Assembly (NCBI GenBank): GCA_030596385.1
Contig: JAUVKD010000006.1
Coordinates: 1-9,963, forward strand
DNA length: 9,963 nucleotides
From: Methanosarcinaceae archaeon
GTDB lineage: Archaea > Halobacteriota > Methanosarcinia > Methanosarcinales > Methanosarcinaceae
Direction of reading: 5' to 3'
A program made the translations under genes and the position numbers. Under the pieces are notes generated by a model. That model saw only the letters and a list, made by a program, of their open reading frames with translations, did no database searches and was not told where the DNA came from. Below are positions 1-6,640 of this stretch, piece by piece (the stretch's first letter is position 1; every line of letters begins with the position of its first letter).

Positions 1-41
1 AAGCATATAATGTCATAAAATTATCACGAAATATCAAAACA

Positions 42-57
42 ACAAGCCTTCGCTTGT
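42..57 (-). terminator. Possible hairpin terminator downstream of the antiporter gene
   Basis: A perfect 6-bp inverted repeat, ACAAGC and GCTTGT separated by 4 nt, lies about 75 nt beyond the antiporter stop. Read on the minus strand it is followed by a T-rich stretch (positions 41 down to 29: TGTTTTGATATTT). Archaeal termination depends mostly on U-tracts, so the stem may be incidental. The rest of 1-131 holds no gene I can support. Confidence 0.3.
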
Positions 58-131
58 ATGCGTTTATTAGCATAACGGGAATTGCTGCCACATGAGATGA
101 AAATACCGCCACATTTCCATACACACAGCAC

Positions 132-1967
132 CTATTTCATAAGAATATCCGAAACCAGCTTTGCACCATCCCCTTCTCCAATTACAGTAACTATGTCATA
201 TAATTCCAAAACCAGATTACCGTGTGCTATAATCGATTGATCATTTCTCCTGACCATAATCAACAGGCTATTATCAGGAAGTGAAAGTTCCTTTATGGAT
301 TTTCCGACGACCTTTGGATTTGTGACCTTTATTTCCAGGATCTCACCTTCATCCCCGACTTCACACATAGAGAACATACTGGGCCTGCCAACCATGTTAT
401 CAAGAACTAATGCAGTGGTCATTGCAGGGCTCATGGAACGGATCCCCAGATCCCAAAATGCATGCATATTGTCAATATTGTTCACTCTTGCAACCAGTTG
501 CTCTTCCTTAAATCCAAATTTGCTTTTTGCTATCTGGCATACAAGGAGATTTGTATTATCCTGATCTGTGGTGCTTACTACATATTTTGCATGCTCGATC
601 CCTGCCTTTTTCAAAACATTGATATCCCCTGCATCACCGTGTATAGCCCGGATTCCCAGTTTCAACAAATTCTGGCAATTCTCATCAGATGTATCGACCA
701 CCACAACATTCTCACCGCGCTTCTCAAAACGCGCGGCTAATGTACGGCCTACTTCGCCGCCTCCGACTATTATAATTTCCATCGGTATCACTCCTAATAA
801 ATTTGCAGCATGCTTTGAAAGAGTACCTGTCAAAACTACCGTAATAATAACTGTAAGAAACATGAGACCAACAAGTGTTTGTCCACCGGCGATTCCCAGT
901 AAATCGAGTTTGAGCGCGAAATACGTTGCAATCGATGCAGGAACTACACCCCTCGGACCTATGAAAGAAATAAAGAGTTTCTCATGCGTACTGATACGCG
1001 CACCCGTTGTAGAAACAAATACTGCAATCGGTCGAACCAGAACAACAAGCAGGAACACAATAACCATTCCATCTGTACCTATTAATGCAATGTCATCAAA
1101 TCTCAGCATTGATGCAAGAAGGATGAAAATTAAAGACAGCATTATGAAAACAAGATCTGACTTAAACTCCTTTATCGTTTGCTTGTACGGCGTCTTGGAC
1201 GTACCCATAATAACACCAAAAATCGCAACAGCCAATATCCCTGATTCATTTCCAAACGACTCCGAAATCACGTAAGTCGCGAGAACCAGTGCCAGTGTGA
1301 TCATTCGGGCTGTTTGGTCGGTAACCACAGGACCCTTTGTTAATAATCTGTCCAGTACTACGCCACCGGTCACACCCATTAAAATACCGATTAACAAACG
1401 ATATACAATAAATCCAATCGCTTCTATACCTGACAACTGTGATACTATCCACTCAAACACCATTGCTGCTAATATCACACTTGCCGCATCATTTAGCACA
1501 CCTTCAAGTTCCAGCACCTTGCTCACTTTATGGTTTATGTGCAAATTCCTGACTATTGGCGTTATCACGGTTGGACCGGTTGCTGTCACCAGTGCTCCGA
1601 AAAGAGCCGCAAGTTTGATATCGACATCAAGTAACAGGTAAGTTAATAGCGTAGCACTTATAAAAGTGATCAATACACCAATTGTCGTGAGTTTCAAAAT
1701 ACTTTTCTGGATGGTTCTTATTTGCTTGATATCAATATGTAACCCACCATCAAAAACAATGATCGCAACAGAAAATGAAACGATCGCTGTCAAACCGTCC
1801 CCCAGCATTGCGGGATCAAGAAGGTTGAGCACCTCCGGTCCTATAAGCACACCTTCTATTAACAAAAACACAATGACAGGAATGTTATAAATATGACTGA
1901 AAAAACGTGCTACAAGCCCCAGCCCCAGTACAGATACAACCAATTTTAACAGATATATCGAATCCAC
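132..1967 (-). CDS. CPA1/NhaP-type Na+/H+ antiporter with C-terminal TrkA/RCK domains
   Basis: A membrane cation:proton antiporter that probably exchanges Na+ (or K+) for H+. Residue numbers here count from an upstream in-frame GTG at 1997. Residues about 15-400 form a Na_H_Exchanger domain of roughly 12 hydrophobic segments. The motif EGVLNDAASV (165-174) carries the Asn-Asp pair typical of CPA1 rather than the Asp-Asp of CPA2, and GPRGVVP lies at 347-353. A TrkA-N Rossmann fold follows from about 406, with glycine motif GGGEVG (412-417) and the nucleotide-ribose acid at the end of VVVVD (431-435). A TrkA-C domain occupies about 545-621. The start is placed at GTG 1967 (residue 11, about 611 aa) because AGGAGTGATA sits directly before it, with 5 nt between GGAG and GTG. 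GTG 1997 has no such site. The stop is TAG at 132-134. The gene is transcribed divergently from the FmdE gene. Family assignment is firm; the transported ion is inferred. Confidence 0.92.
   Translation of the reverse strand: MDSIYLLKLVVSVLGLGLVARFFSHIYNIPVIVFLLIEGVLIGPEVLNLLDPAMLGDGLTAIVSFSVAIIVFDGGLHIDIKQIRTIQKSILKLTTIGVLITFISATLLTYLLLDVDIKLAALFGALVTATGPTVITPIVRNLHINHKVSKVLELEGVLNDAASVILAAMVFEWIVSQLSGIEAIGFIVYRLLIGILMGVTGGVVLDRLLTKGPVVTDQTARMITLALVLATYVISESFGNESGILAVAIFGVIMGTSKTPYKQTIKEFKSDLVFIMLSLIFILLASMLRFDDIALIGTDGMVIVFLLVVLVRPIAVFVSTTGARISTHEKLFISFIGPRGVVPASIATYFALKLDLLGIAGGQTLVGLMFLTVIITVVLTGTLSKHAANLLGVIPMEIIIVGGGEVGRTLAARFEKRGENVVVVDTSDENCQNLLKLGIRAIHGDAGDINVLKKAGIEHAKYVVSTTDQDNTNLLVCQIAKSKFGFKEEQLVARVNNIDNMHAFWDLGIRSMSPAMTTALVLDNMVGRPSMFSMCEVGDEGEILEIKVTNPKVVGKSIKELSLPDNSLLIMVRRNDQSIIAHGNLVLELYDIVTVIGEGDGAKLVSDILMK
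783..795 (-). promoter_or_regulatory. Internal ribosome-binding site before the RCK domain
   Basis: On the minus strand AGGAGTGATACCG precedes an in-frame ATG at 782-780 (Met406 of the long form), which begins the TrkA-N/RCK module. The first ten bases are identical to the Shine-Dalgarno of the antiporter's preferred start, and 8 nt separate AGGAG from ATG. A separate soluble RCK subunit of about 216 residues could be made from here. The sequence elements are directly visible; their use is inferred. Confidence 0.45.
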
Positions 1968-1977
1968 TATCACTCCT
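1968..1977 (-). promoter_or_regulatory. Shine-Dalgarno site that decides the antiporter start
   Basis: On the minus strand AGGAGTGATA immediately precedes GTG 1967. It pairs well with the archaeal 16S tail complement AGGAGGTGAT, allowing one missing base. It lies inside the longer reading frame that begins at GTG 1997, so it favours the shorter protein. Confidence 0.6.
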
Positions 1978-2051
1978 CTTGTTACATATAGTGACACAAA
2001 CTCTTACAATGGTTTAAGAATTATAAGGTTACAATTTCTAAATATTAGTAT

Positions 2052-2062
2052 AAGTATAAAAT
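2052..2062 (-). promoter_or_regulatory. Candidate TATA box of the antiporter gene
   Basis: The minus strand reads ATTTTATACTT here, resembling the archaeal consensus TTTATATA. Start about 26 nt downstream would be near 2031, inside the AAATTGTAACCT motif, giving a leader of about 64 nt to GTG 1967. Confidence 0.4.
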
Positions 2063-2065
2063 CAT

Positions 2066-2161
2066 ATGCAACTTTTCTTTCAATTTAAAAAAACGATATC
2101 TATTGAGTCAAGTATTGCGACAGCACACCCGGATGCAGCAGAAACGCAGGATAGTAATTAA
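2066..2161 (+). CDS. Possible 31-codon ORF or gene remnant in the divergent spacer
   Basis: An ATG at 2066 opens a 31-residue frame ending at TAA 2159-2161. Its second half (about 2102-2155) is clearly richer in G+C than the surrounding AT-rich spacer and reads as a polar, Ala- and Asp-rich tail (ATAHPDAAETQDSN). I see no Shine-Dalgarno upstream. It could be the decayed end of an old gene, a small protein, or chance. I do not recognise it. Confidence 0.15.
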   Translation: MQLFFQFKKTISIESSIATAHPDAAETQDSN

Positions 2162-2163
2162 GA

Positions 2164-2172
2164 CATATAAAA
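2164..2172 (+). promoter_or_regulatory. Candidate distal TATA box of the FmdE gene
   Basis: CATATAAAA lies about 25-30 nt upstream of the second AAATTGTAACCT copy, mirroring the arrangement at the antiporter promoter. Use of this box would give a leader of about 110 nt to ATG 2307. A second TATA box closer to the gene competes with it. Confidence 0.35.
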
Positions 2173-2274
2173 TGCCATAAATACCAATTTGTCTAAAAAT
2201 TGTAACCTCATTGTGATGTGCTAAATAATAAAGTATTCATATTAATTAATACTAATACTAAATACATAACACAA

Positions 2275-2283
2275 TATATAAAT
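2275..2283 (+). promoter_or_regulatory. Candidate proximal TATA box of the FmdE gene
   Basis: TATATAAAT lies within AATATATAAAT, an 11-mer also present in the transporter promoter at 2988-2998. A start about 26 nt downstream falls near 2305, so an mRNA beginning here would be almost leaderless at ATG 2307. Confidence 0.45.
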
Positions 2284-2306
2284 AACATCAAAAAATATTG
2301 CAGACT

Positions 2307-2927
2307 ATGTGCTCTACAAACACAGGATCTATGCTTGAGACCGCCATCCGGTTTCATGGGCATCAGTGCCCCGGACTTGCAATTGGAACACGTGTCAGTG
2401 AAATAGCATTGCGTGAACTCGGAAAACCTGCTAAGGACGAAGAGATGTTTGCAATTGTCGAAAACAATTCATGCGGTGTGGATGCTATTCAGGTACTCAC
2501 AGGCTGTACATTTGGTAAAGGAAACCTGATCTTTAACGACTTTGGTAAATCTGTTTATACTTTTATGAATCGTAAAAACCAGAAAGCATTGAGGATATCA
2601 ATCAGAAAAGATGCTGTTCAAATGAATAATGAACATCTGGACCTCTTTGCCAGAATCAAGGATAAAACGGCAACTGAAGCTGAAATAGATATATTCAGTC
2701 AGATGCACATCAAGAAGAGTAATGAGATAATGGACCTGCCTGAAAAGGATCTTATGATAATCAAAGAAATTGACCTTAAACCCCTGCCAATGGCGCGTAT
2801 CCATGAATCCATGGAGTGTACCATATGCGGCGAATCTGTGATGGAAACAAGAGTCATGCTTTTAGGCGGTGCATACCATTGCATTCCCTGTTTTGAAAAA
2901 TTGACCGAGACATCTGTGCGAAAATAA
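2307..2927 (+). CDS. FmdE-family protein with C-terminal zinc finger
   Basis: A soluble cytoplasmic protein of the FmdE family (named after a gene in the molybdenum formylmethanofuran dehydrogenase operon); its biochemical role is not established and it need not belong to that enzyme. With ATG 2307 it has 206 residues. The hallmark FHGHQCPG is at 16-23, followed by C56 (NNSCGVDAIQ) and C67 in TGCTFGKGNL, a conserved His/Cys set expected to bind metal. A C-terminal zinc finger has CTIC (171-174) and CIPC (192-195). No strong Shine-Dalgarno precedes any start. ATG 2307 fits a leaderless mRNA from the proximal TATA box. ATG 2331 (weak AGGA, MLETAIRFHGH) also fits, being closer to the short N-terminus common in the family. 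TTG 2298 seems less likely. The gene lies 160 bp upstream of a nickel/peptide-type importer on the same strand, which suggests metal or cofactor handling, by inference. Family assignment is firm. Confidence 0.9.
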   Translation: MCSTNTGSMLETAIRFHGHQCPGLAIGTRVSEIALRELGKPAKDEEMFAIVENNSCGVDAIQVLTGCTFGKGNLIFNDFGKSVYTFMNRKNQKALRISIRKDAVQMNNEHLDLFARIKDKTATEAEIDIFSQMHIKKSNEIMDLPEKDLMIIKEIDLKPLPMARIHESMECTICGESVMETRVMLLGGAYHCIPCFEKLTETSVRK

Positions 2928-2935
2928 TGAAATCA

Positions 2936-2973
2936 TTGAATTTAAACTTTGAATTTATTCAATTCTAAACTTT
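2936..2973 (+). repeat. Short direct repeats upstream of the transporter TATA box
   Basis: TTGAATTT occurs at 2936-2943 and 2949-2956, and TAAACTTT at 2943-2950 and 2966-2973 (period 23 bp, about two helical turns). They lie just upstream of the TATA box at 2990. They could be activator sites, or an effect of AT-rich composition. Confidence 0.3.
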
Positions 2974-2989
2974 AAATCATAGGTTGTAA

Positions 2990-2998
2990 TATATAAAT
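2990..2998 (+). promoter_or_regulatory. Candidate TATA box of the ABC transporter operon
   Basis: TATATAAAT, in the same 11-mer context as the proximal FmdE box, lies about 95 nt before the binding-protein ATG. Predicted start is near 3020, giving a leader of about 70 nt. It suggests the operon has its own promoter rather than relying only on read-through from the FmdE gene. Confidence 0.5.
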
Positions 2999-3004
2999 TA
3001 GAGA

Positions 3005-3030
3005 TACTACTATAAAAGTTATAGATAGTA
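3005..3030 (+). promoter_or_regulatory. Interrupted palindrome at the transporter operon start site
   Basis: TACTA-C-TATAA, then AAG, then TTATA-GA-TAGTA, forms an 11-bp dyad with a single-base bulge at 3025. The core CTATAA-AAG-TTATAG (3010-3024) is perfect. Its centre (3017) is close to the start site predicted from the TATA box, as expected for a repressor operator. The DNA symmetry is seen directly; the operator role is inferred. Confidence 0.45.
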
Positions 3031-3087
3031 AAATAAAAATCAGAGAATACATACATTAAATTTATGAAAATAATCGGAAGATAAAAC

Positions 3088-4833
3088 ATGACTGGCATAA
3101 AACAAAAATTGATATTATCCTTGATTATTTGTCTGTGCATGTTTTCATCCACAGCAGGTGCCGTGGCCGAAAAAGAGATCAGGATATCAGATAAGACCGG
3201 TGATTGGGGGCATCCATCCCCATATCTGGCATATTCCCGGGGACCCGGGTATATAAGAATGCACTTTATCTTCGATACTCTTGTATGGAAAAATGAAACC
3301 CCGGACATAATGCCTTTGCTGGCGGAAGAGTGGGAATATATTTCCGAAGAGAATACTTATGTCTTCAATCTGGTTAAAAATGCAAAATGGCATGACGGAG
3401 AGCCGGTTACTGCCAGGGATGTTGCATTTACCATCGAGTACATGAAAGAGCATCCGTATGGTTGGGTTGTTCTTAACAGCGTGGACCGGGCAGAAGCGAT
3501 CGATGAGCACACTGTTAAGATCTACATGAGTAATCCATACGCACCCTTTATGGAGGACATTGGTGGCACAATGCCGATATTGCCTGAACATATCTGGAAG
3601 GATGTCGAAAATCCGATGGATTATGTGGAACCTGGTGCATTCATCGGGTCCGGACCCTTTAAGTACATTGATTTTAACAAGGAGCATGGTACCTATCAGT
3701 ATGAGGCATTCGATGAATATTATCTCGGAAAACCGTTTGTTGACAGTTTGATCTTTGTAAAAAACGGAGATACCCAGATGGCACTGCAGCGCGGTGAAGC
3801 CGACTTTGCACCAATAACACCGGAGATGGTTGAAACATTCAGAGAGGATGGCTTTACCGTTATTGCAGGTCCTCATTACTGGAATAAAAAACTGATGATA
3901 AACCATAACAAGGAGCCTCTCGATAACATTGTATTCAGGCAGGCATTAGCTTATGCGATCGACCAGGACGAGTTTGTGGATAAATCACTCAGGGGTCATG
4001 GAAAAGCAGCCAGTTACGGATTAATATCATCGGAAAGCCTGTGGGCAGGTCCGGATGTTCCGGATTATCCTTATGATCCTGATAGGGCAAAGGAATTGAT
4101 AACCTCACTTGGCTATGAATGGAAGAATAATATTTTCACCAAAAATGGCGAGCCCCTGAAACTTGATGTTCTGCGCTCCATGATCGGTATAGGAGGACAG
4201 ACCATACCTGACCGAGATAGTGAAATATTGAAAAACCAGCTCGAAAAGGTAGGGATACAGATAAACCTGATATCACTTGAACCGAAAATTGTAGATAATA
4301 AGGTAATAAACTGGGAATTCGAGCTTGCGATCTCCGGGCACGGAGGCATTGGAGGCGATCCAAAGATCCTCTATGATATGACCGTACAGGTTCCGGAAAC
4401 AAAAGCAAGTCCGAACACTGCCAGATACAATAAGAGCGAAGAGCTAAACAGGCTGCTTGATGATCTGATCCATGAAATGGATCCGGCAAAAAGACGGGAA
4501 GCAGTATTTGAAGCCCAGAACATCTATGCCAGGGAACTTCCGGCAATTTCACTATATTACCCAACCGGTTATTATGCCTACGACCCTGATGCCGGAGTTG
4601 AATGGTTCTACACGGTTGGAGGAGTCTCCAAAGGTATACCGATCCCACAGAACAAACTTGCCCTGATAAGACCGAATGCACAAAAAAGCGCTGATATGGA
4701 AGAGATTTCAGAAACTGCCATGCAGACTGAAAAACCTGCATCCAAAACCCCGATTACGCCATCTTCGGCGGTATTCGCAATACTTTCTGCATTTTACATA
4801 AAACGGTCGAAACGGTCAGGAAGGATAATTTAA
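3088..4833 (+). CDS. Nickel/peptide-type ABC transporter substrate-binding protein, membrane anchored
   Basis: An extracellular family 5 solute-binding protein (SBP_bac_5; OppA/DppA/NikA group) that delivers ligand to the permeases encoded next. The 581 residues begin with a Sec signal peptide: basic start (K5, K7), hydrophobic 8-20, and likely cleavage after STAGA (21-25). The mature part has the family signature around 81-120: LAEEWE, then AKWHDGEPVTARDVAF (99-114) and later GSGPFKY (187-193). A linker (about 531-557) rich in Ser, Thr, Glu, Lys and Pro leads to a short hydrophobic segment AVFAILSAFYI (561-571) and basic tail KRSKRSGR, resembling a PGF-CTERM anchor with PSS in place of PGF. 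The start has only a weak GGAAGA upstream. The gap to the permease is 3 nt, so the genes are cotranscribed. The ligand cannot be told from sequence: oligopeptide, Ni chelate or another metallophore are all possible. Length is usual for the family. Confidence 0.9.
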   Translation: MTGIKQKLILSLIICLCMFSSTAGAVAEKEIRISDKTGDWGHPSPYLAYSRGPGYIRMHFIFDTLVWKNETPDIMPLLAEEWEYISEENTYVFNLVKNAKWHDGEPVTARDVAFTIEYMKEHPYGWVVLNSVDRAEAIDEHTVKIYMSNPYAPFMEDIGGTMPILPEHIWKDVENPMDYVEPGAFIGSGPFKYIDFNKEHGTYQYEAFDEYYLGKPFVDSLIFVKNGDTQMALQRGEADFAPITPEMVETFREDGFTVIAGPHYWNKKLMINHNKEPLDNIVFRQALAYAIDQDEFVDKSLRGHGKAASYGLISSESLWAGPDVPDYPYDPDRAKELITSLGYEWKNNIFTKNGEPLKLDVLRSMIGIGGQTIPDRDSEILKNQLEKVGIQINLISLEPKIVDNKVINWEFELAISGHGGIGGDPKILYDMTVQVPETKASPNTARYNKSEELNRLLDDLIHEMDPAKRREAVFEAQNIYARELPAISLYYPTGYYAYDPDAGVEWFYTVGGVSKGIPIPQNKLALIRPNAQKSADMEEISETAMQTEKPASKTPITPSSAVFAILSAFYIKRSKRSGRII

Positions 4834-4836
4834 GCC

Positions 4837-5814
4837 ATGATGCGCAGCAGGAAGGTAAAAATAGTAACGGTCTATTTGCTGACCATCTTTTTCCTTCTTT
4901 TTTTCAATTTTTTACTCCCGCGCCTGCTACCTGGAGATGCTATACTGGCAATGTATAGTGGTTCGGAGATACTGGTCACCGAGGAAATGTATAGCGAACT
5001 TGTCAAACTTCATGGGCTTGACAGGCCGCTCCATGAACAATTTATCACATATCTTATTCAGCTTGCACACGGAGATCTTGGATATTCTTATATAGCCCAT
5101 GCATCCACAACCGATCTCATTATGAATGCATTGCCCTGGACACTGCTGCTGGTATTTACCTCGTTTATCCTGTCAGCCGCATCCGGGATCGTACTTGGTG
5201 TGGAGAGTTCATGGAGGCGGGGCGGGCGAATCGATAAATTGTTACTTGTTTTCATGCTGCTTATCGATGGAATTCCATCTATTGCAATTGGTATTCTCTT
5301 TCTTACAATATTCAGTTTGTACTGCGGATGGTTTCCAACCGCAGGTGCTGTGACCCCATATTCAAATTTAGTGGGTCTGGCATACCTATGGGATATGCTC
5401 CTACACCTGGCACTACCGCTTGCAACACTCACACTTTCCCAAATTCCAGGGGATTATCTCCTGATCAGGAACAGCATGGTGCTCACGATATGTGAGCCTT
5501 TTGTGCTAACAGCCCGTGCAAAAGGCCTGAAGAAATATAAAATAAAGTATTTTCATGCTGCAAGAAATGCAATACTTCCGTTTTTTACGCGTATCGGCAT
5601 AAGACTTGCGTATGTTATAACAGGTGTACTTTTTATAGAAACGATCTTTGCATATCCGGGTCTGGGGTTGTTGACATACGAGGCAATATCAAACCGTGAC
5701 CTGCCCCTGATGCAGGGAATTCTCACGGTATCAGTACTTCTGGTGCTCCTGATAAATATACTGATAGATCTGCTATACAAAAAGATCGATCCGAGGGTTG
5801 AATATGCATATTAG
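4837..5814 (+). CDS. Nickel/peptide-type ABC transporter permease (NikB/DppB-like)
   Basis: The first inner-membrane permease of the importer, 325 residues and about six transmembrane segments. It has the DppB/OppB layout: an N-terminal helix (about 8-30), then RLLPGDA (29-35), which matches the family's LPGDP motif, then an external region with LHGLDRPLHEQF (58-69). The ATPase-contact EAA loop follows at about 220-250 (EPFVLTARAKGLKKYKI, with ALP-like NAILPFF). FAYPGLG (271-277) is another family hallmark. ATG 4837 is followed at once by a second ATG at 4840; either could serve. GGAAGG at the end of the preceding gene supplies a plausible ribosome-binding site. The gene starts 3 nt after the binding protein and overlaps the next permease. 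Family is certain; substrate is not. Confidence 0.93.
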   Translation: MMRSRKVKIVTVYLLTIFFLLFFNFLLPRLLPGDAILAMYSGSEILVTEEMYSELVKLHGLDRPLHEQFITYLIQLAHGDLGYSYIAHASTTDLIMNALPWTLLLVFTSFILSAASGIVLGVESSWRRGGRIDKLLLVFMLLIDGIPSIAIGILFLTIFSLYCGWFPTAGAVTPYSNLVGLAYLWDMLLHLALPLATLTLSQIPGDYLLIRNSMVLTICEPFVLTARAKGLKKYKIKYFHAARNAILPFFTRIGIRLAYVITGVLFIETIFAYPGLGLLTYEAISNRDLPLMQGILTVSVLLVLLINILIDLLYKKIDPRVEYAY

Positions 5815-6640
5815 GTCATTACACCAATTTAAAAAGAACAGGATCGGTATGACCGGACTTGCAATATTGTCGTTCCTCTTAATAACAGCAGTCTTTGCTC
5901 CTGTTCTCGCGCCACATAATCCATGGGATTATTCATTTAACTGCTTTCAGTCGCCCTCAAAAGAACATCTACTCGGGACTAATGATATTGGTTATGATAT
6001 ATTCAGCGAACTGCTGTGGGCACTTCGAACGTCGGTGCTTTTCGGAATTTCGGTTGCAGCTATTGCATGCACTATTGGGATATTAACAGGCGTTTCCGCC
6101 GCACTGGTCGGCGGTTTATACGATGCTATTATCATGAGGATCGCAGATGCGTTACTTGCAATACCTTCAATCCTGATATTGATACTGATTGCAGCTTACT
6201 TTATGCCTTCAACTTTCGTTTTGATCATCACGCTCTCTCTTATCACATGGCAGACCGTTGCAAGGGGAATTCGGGCCCAAACGCTTTCATTGAAGACAAA
6301 ACTCCATATAAAAGCAGCCAGAAATATGGGTGCATCAACTTTCTACATTATGCACAAACACATCATACCCGAACTTTTTCCCCTGTGTGCAATAGGTTTT
6401 GTCACAAAAGCGCGGATTGCAGTATTCATGGAAGCCGGACTCGCATTTCTTGGAATATTCGATCCGACCACAAAAAGCCTCGGGATTATGATGAGTTATG
6501 CAATGCGCTACTTGTATCTGGATGTATGGTTCAACTGGTTGTTTCCCCCGGTTATATCACTTTCAATGCTTATCATTTCACTTGCTTTTATAGCCTATGC
6601 AATAGAGGAAATATTCGATCCGAGACTTAAGGTGAGATAA
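5804..6640 (+). CDS. Nickel/peptide-type ABC transporter permease (NikC/DppC-like)
   Basis: The second permease, 278 residues from ATG 5804, which pairs with the NikB-like protein. It has the OppC/DppC pattern: a basic N-terminus (FKKNRIGMTG), first helix, then HLLGTNDIGYDIFSELLWA, the family's HPLGTDxxGRDxxS-type motif. The EAA loop (KAARNMGASTFYIMHKHIIP) follows, then EAGLAFLGI and a C-terminal FDPRLKVR, close to the usual DPR ending. A TTG at 5798 would add two residues, but GAGGG sits 6 nt before ATG 5804, so ATG is preferred. The start overlaps the preceding gene by 11 bp and the stop overlaps the next start by one base (TAATG), a sign of translational coupling. Confidence 0.93.
   Translation: MHIRSLHQFKKNRIGMTGLAILSFLLITAVFAPVLAPHNPWDYSFNCFQSPSKEHLLGTNDIGYDIFSELLWALRTSVLFGISVAAIACTIGILTGVSAALVGGLYDAIIMRIADALLAIPSILILILIAAYFMPSTFVLIITLSLITWQTVARGIRAQTLSLKTKLHIKAARNMGASTFYIMHKHIIPELFPLCAIGFVTKARIAVFMEAGLAFLGIFDPTTKSLGIMMSYAMRYLYLDVWFNWLFPPVISLSMLIISLAFIAYAIEEIFDPRLKVR

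Larger units (their letters stand above)
2026..2208. repeat. 12-bp inverted repeat flanking the divergent promoter region
   Basis: AGGTTACAATTT at 2026-2037 and AAATTGTAACCT at 2197-2208 are perfect reverse complements separated by 159 bp. Relative to each divergent gene the motif reads AAATTGTAACCT in the same orientation. Each copy lies about 25 nt downstream of a TATA-like box, close to where transcription would start. A shared regulator site or initiator element is likely, but this is inference. Confidence 0.5.

Noticed and set aside
568..1275. A 235-codon open frame on the plus strand
   Set aside because: It is antisense to the well-supported antiporter, rich in Ser, Thr, Pro and Ile from complementary codons, with no family motif.
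1998..2306. Riboswitch or tRNA in the divergent spacer
   Set aside because: I found no cloverleaf, no conserved riboswitch core and too much AT for stable structure.
2218..2406. A 62-codon frame beginning at GTG just before the FmdE gene
   Set aside because: It runs out of frame into the FmdE coding sequence and has Asn-, Ile- and Lys-rich composition from AT-rich spacer DNA.
3064..3084. A six-codon frame (MKIIGR) directly before the binding-protein start, as a leader peptide
   Set aside because: Too short to separate from chance; no ribosome-binding site and no regulatory codon pattern.
3187..3906. A 239-codon open frame on the minus strand
   Set aside because: It lies antisense to the binding-protein gene, whose motifs and signal peptide are clear; the antisense protein shows no recognisable domain.
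4136..4741. A 201-codon open frame on the minus strand
   Set aside because: Antisense to the 3' half of the binding-protein gene; composition is Ser-, Leu- and Arg-heavy with no recognisable domain.
6016..6630. A 204-codon open frame on the plus strand within the second permease
   Set aside because: It is in another frame of a certain permease gene and is rich in Cys, His and Arg, typical of an off-frame reading.
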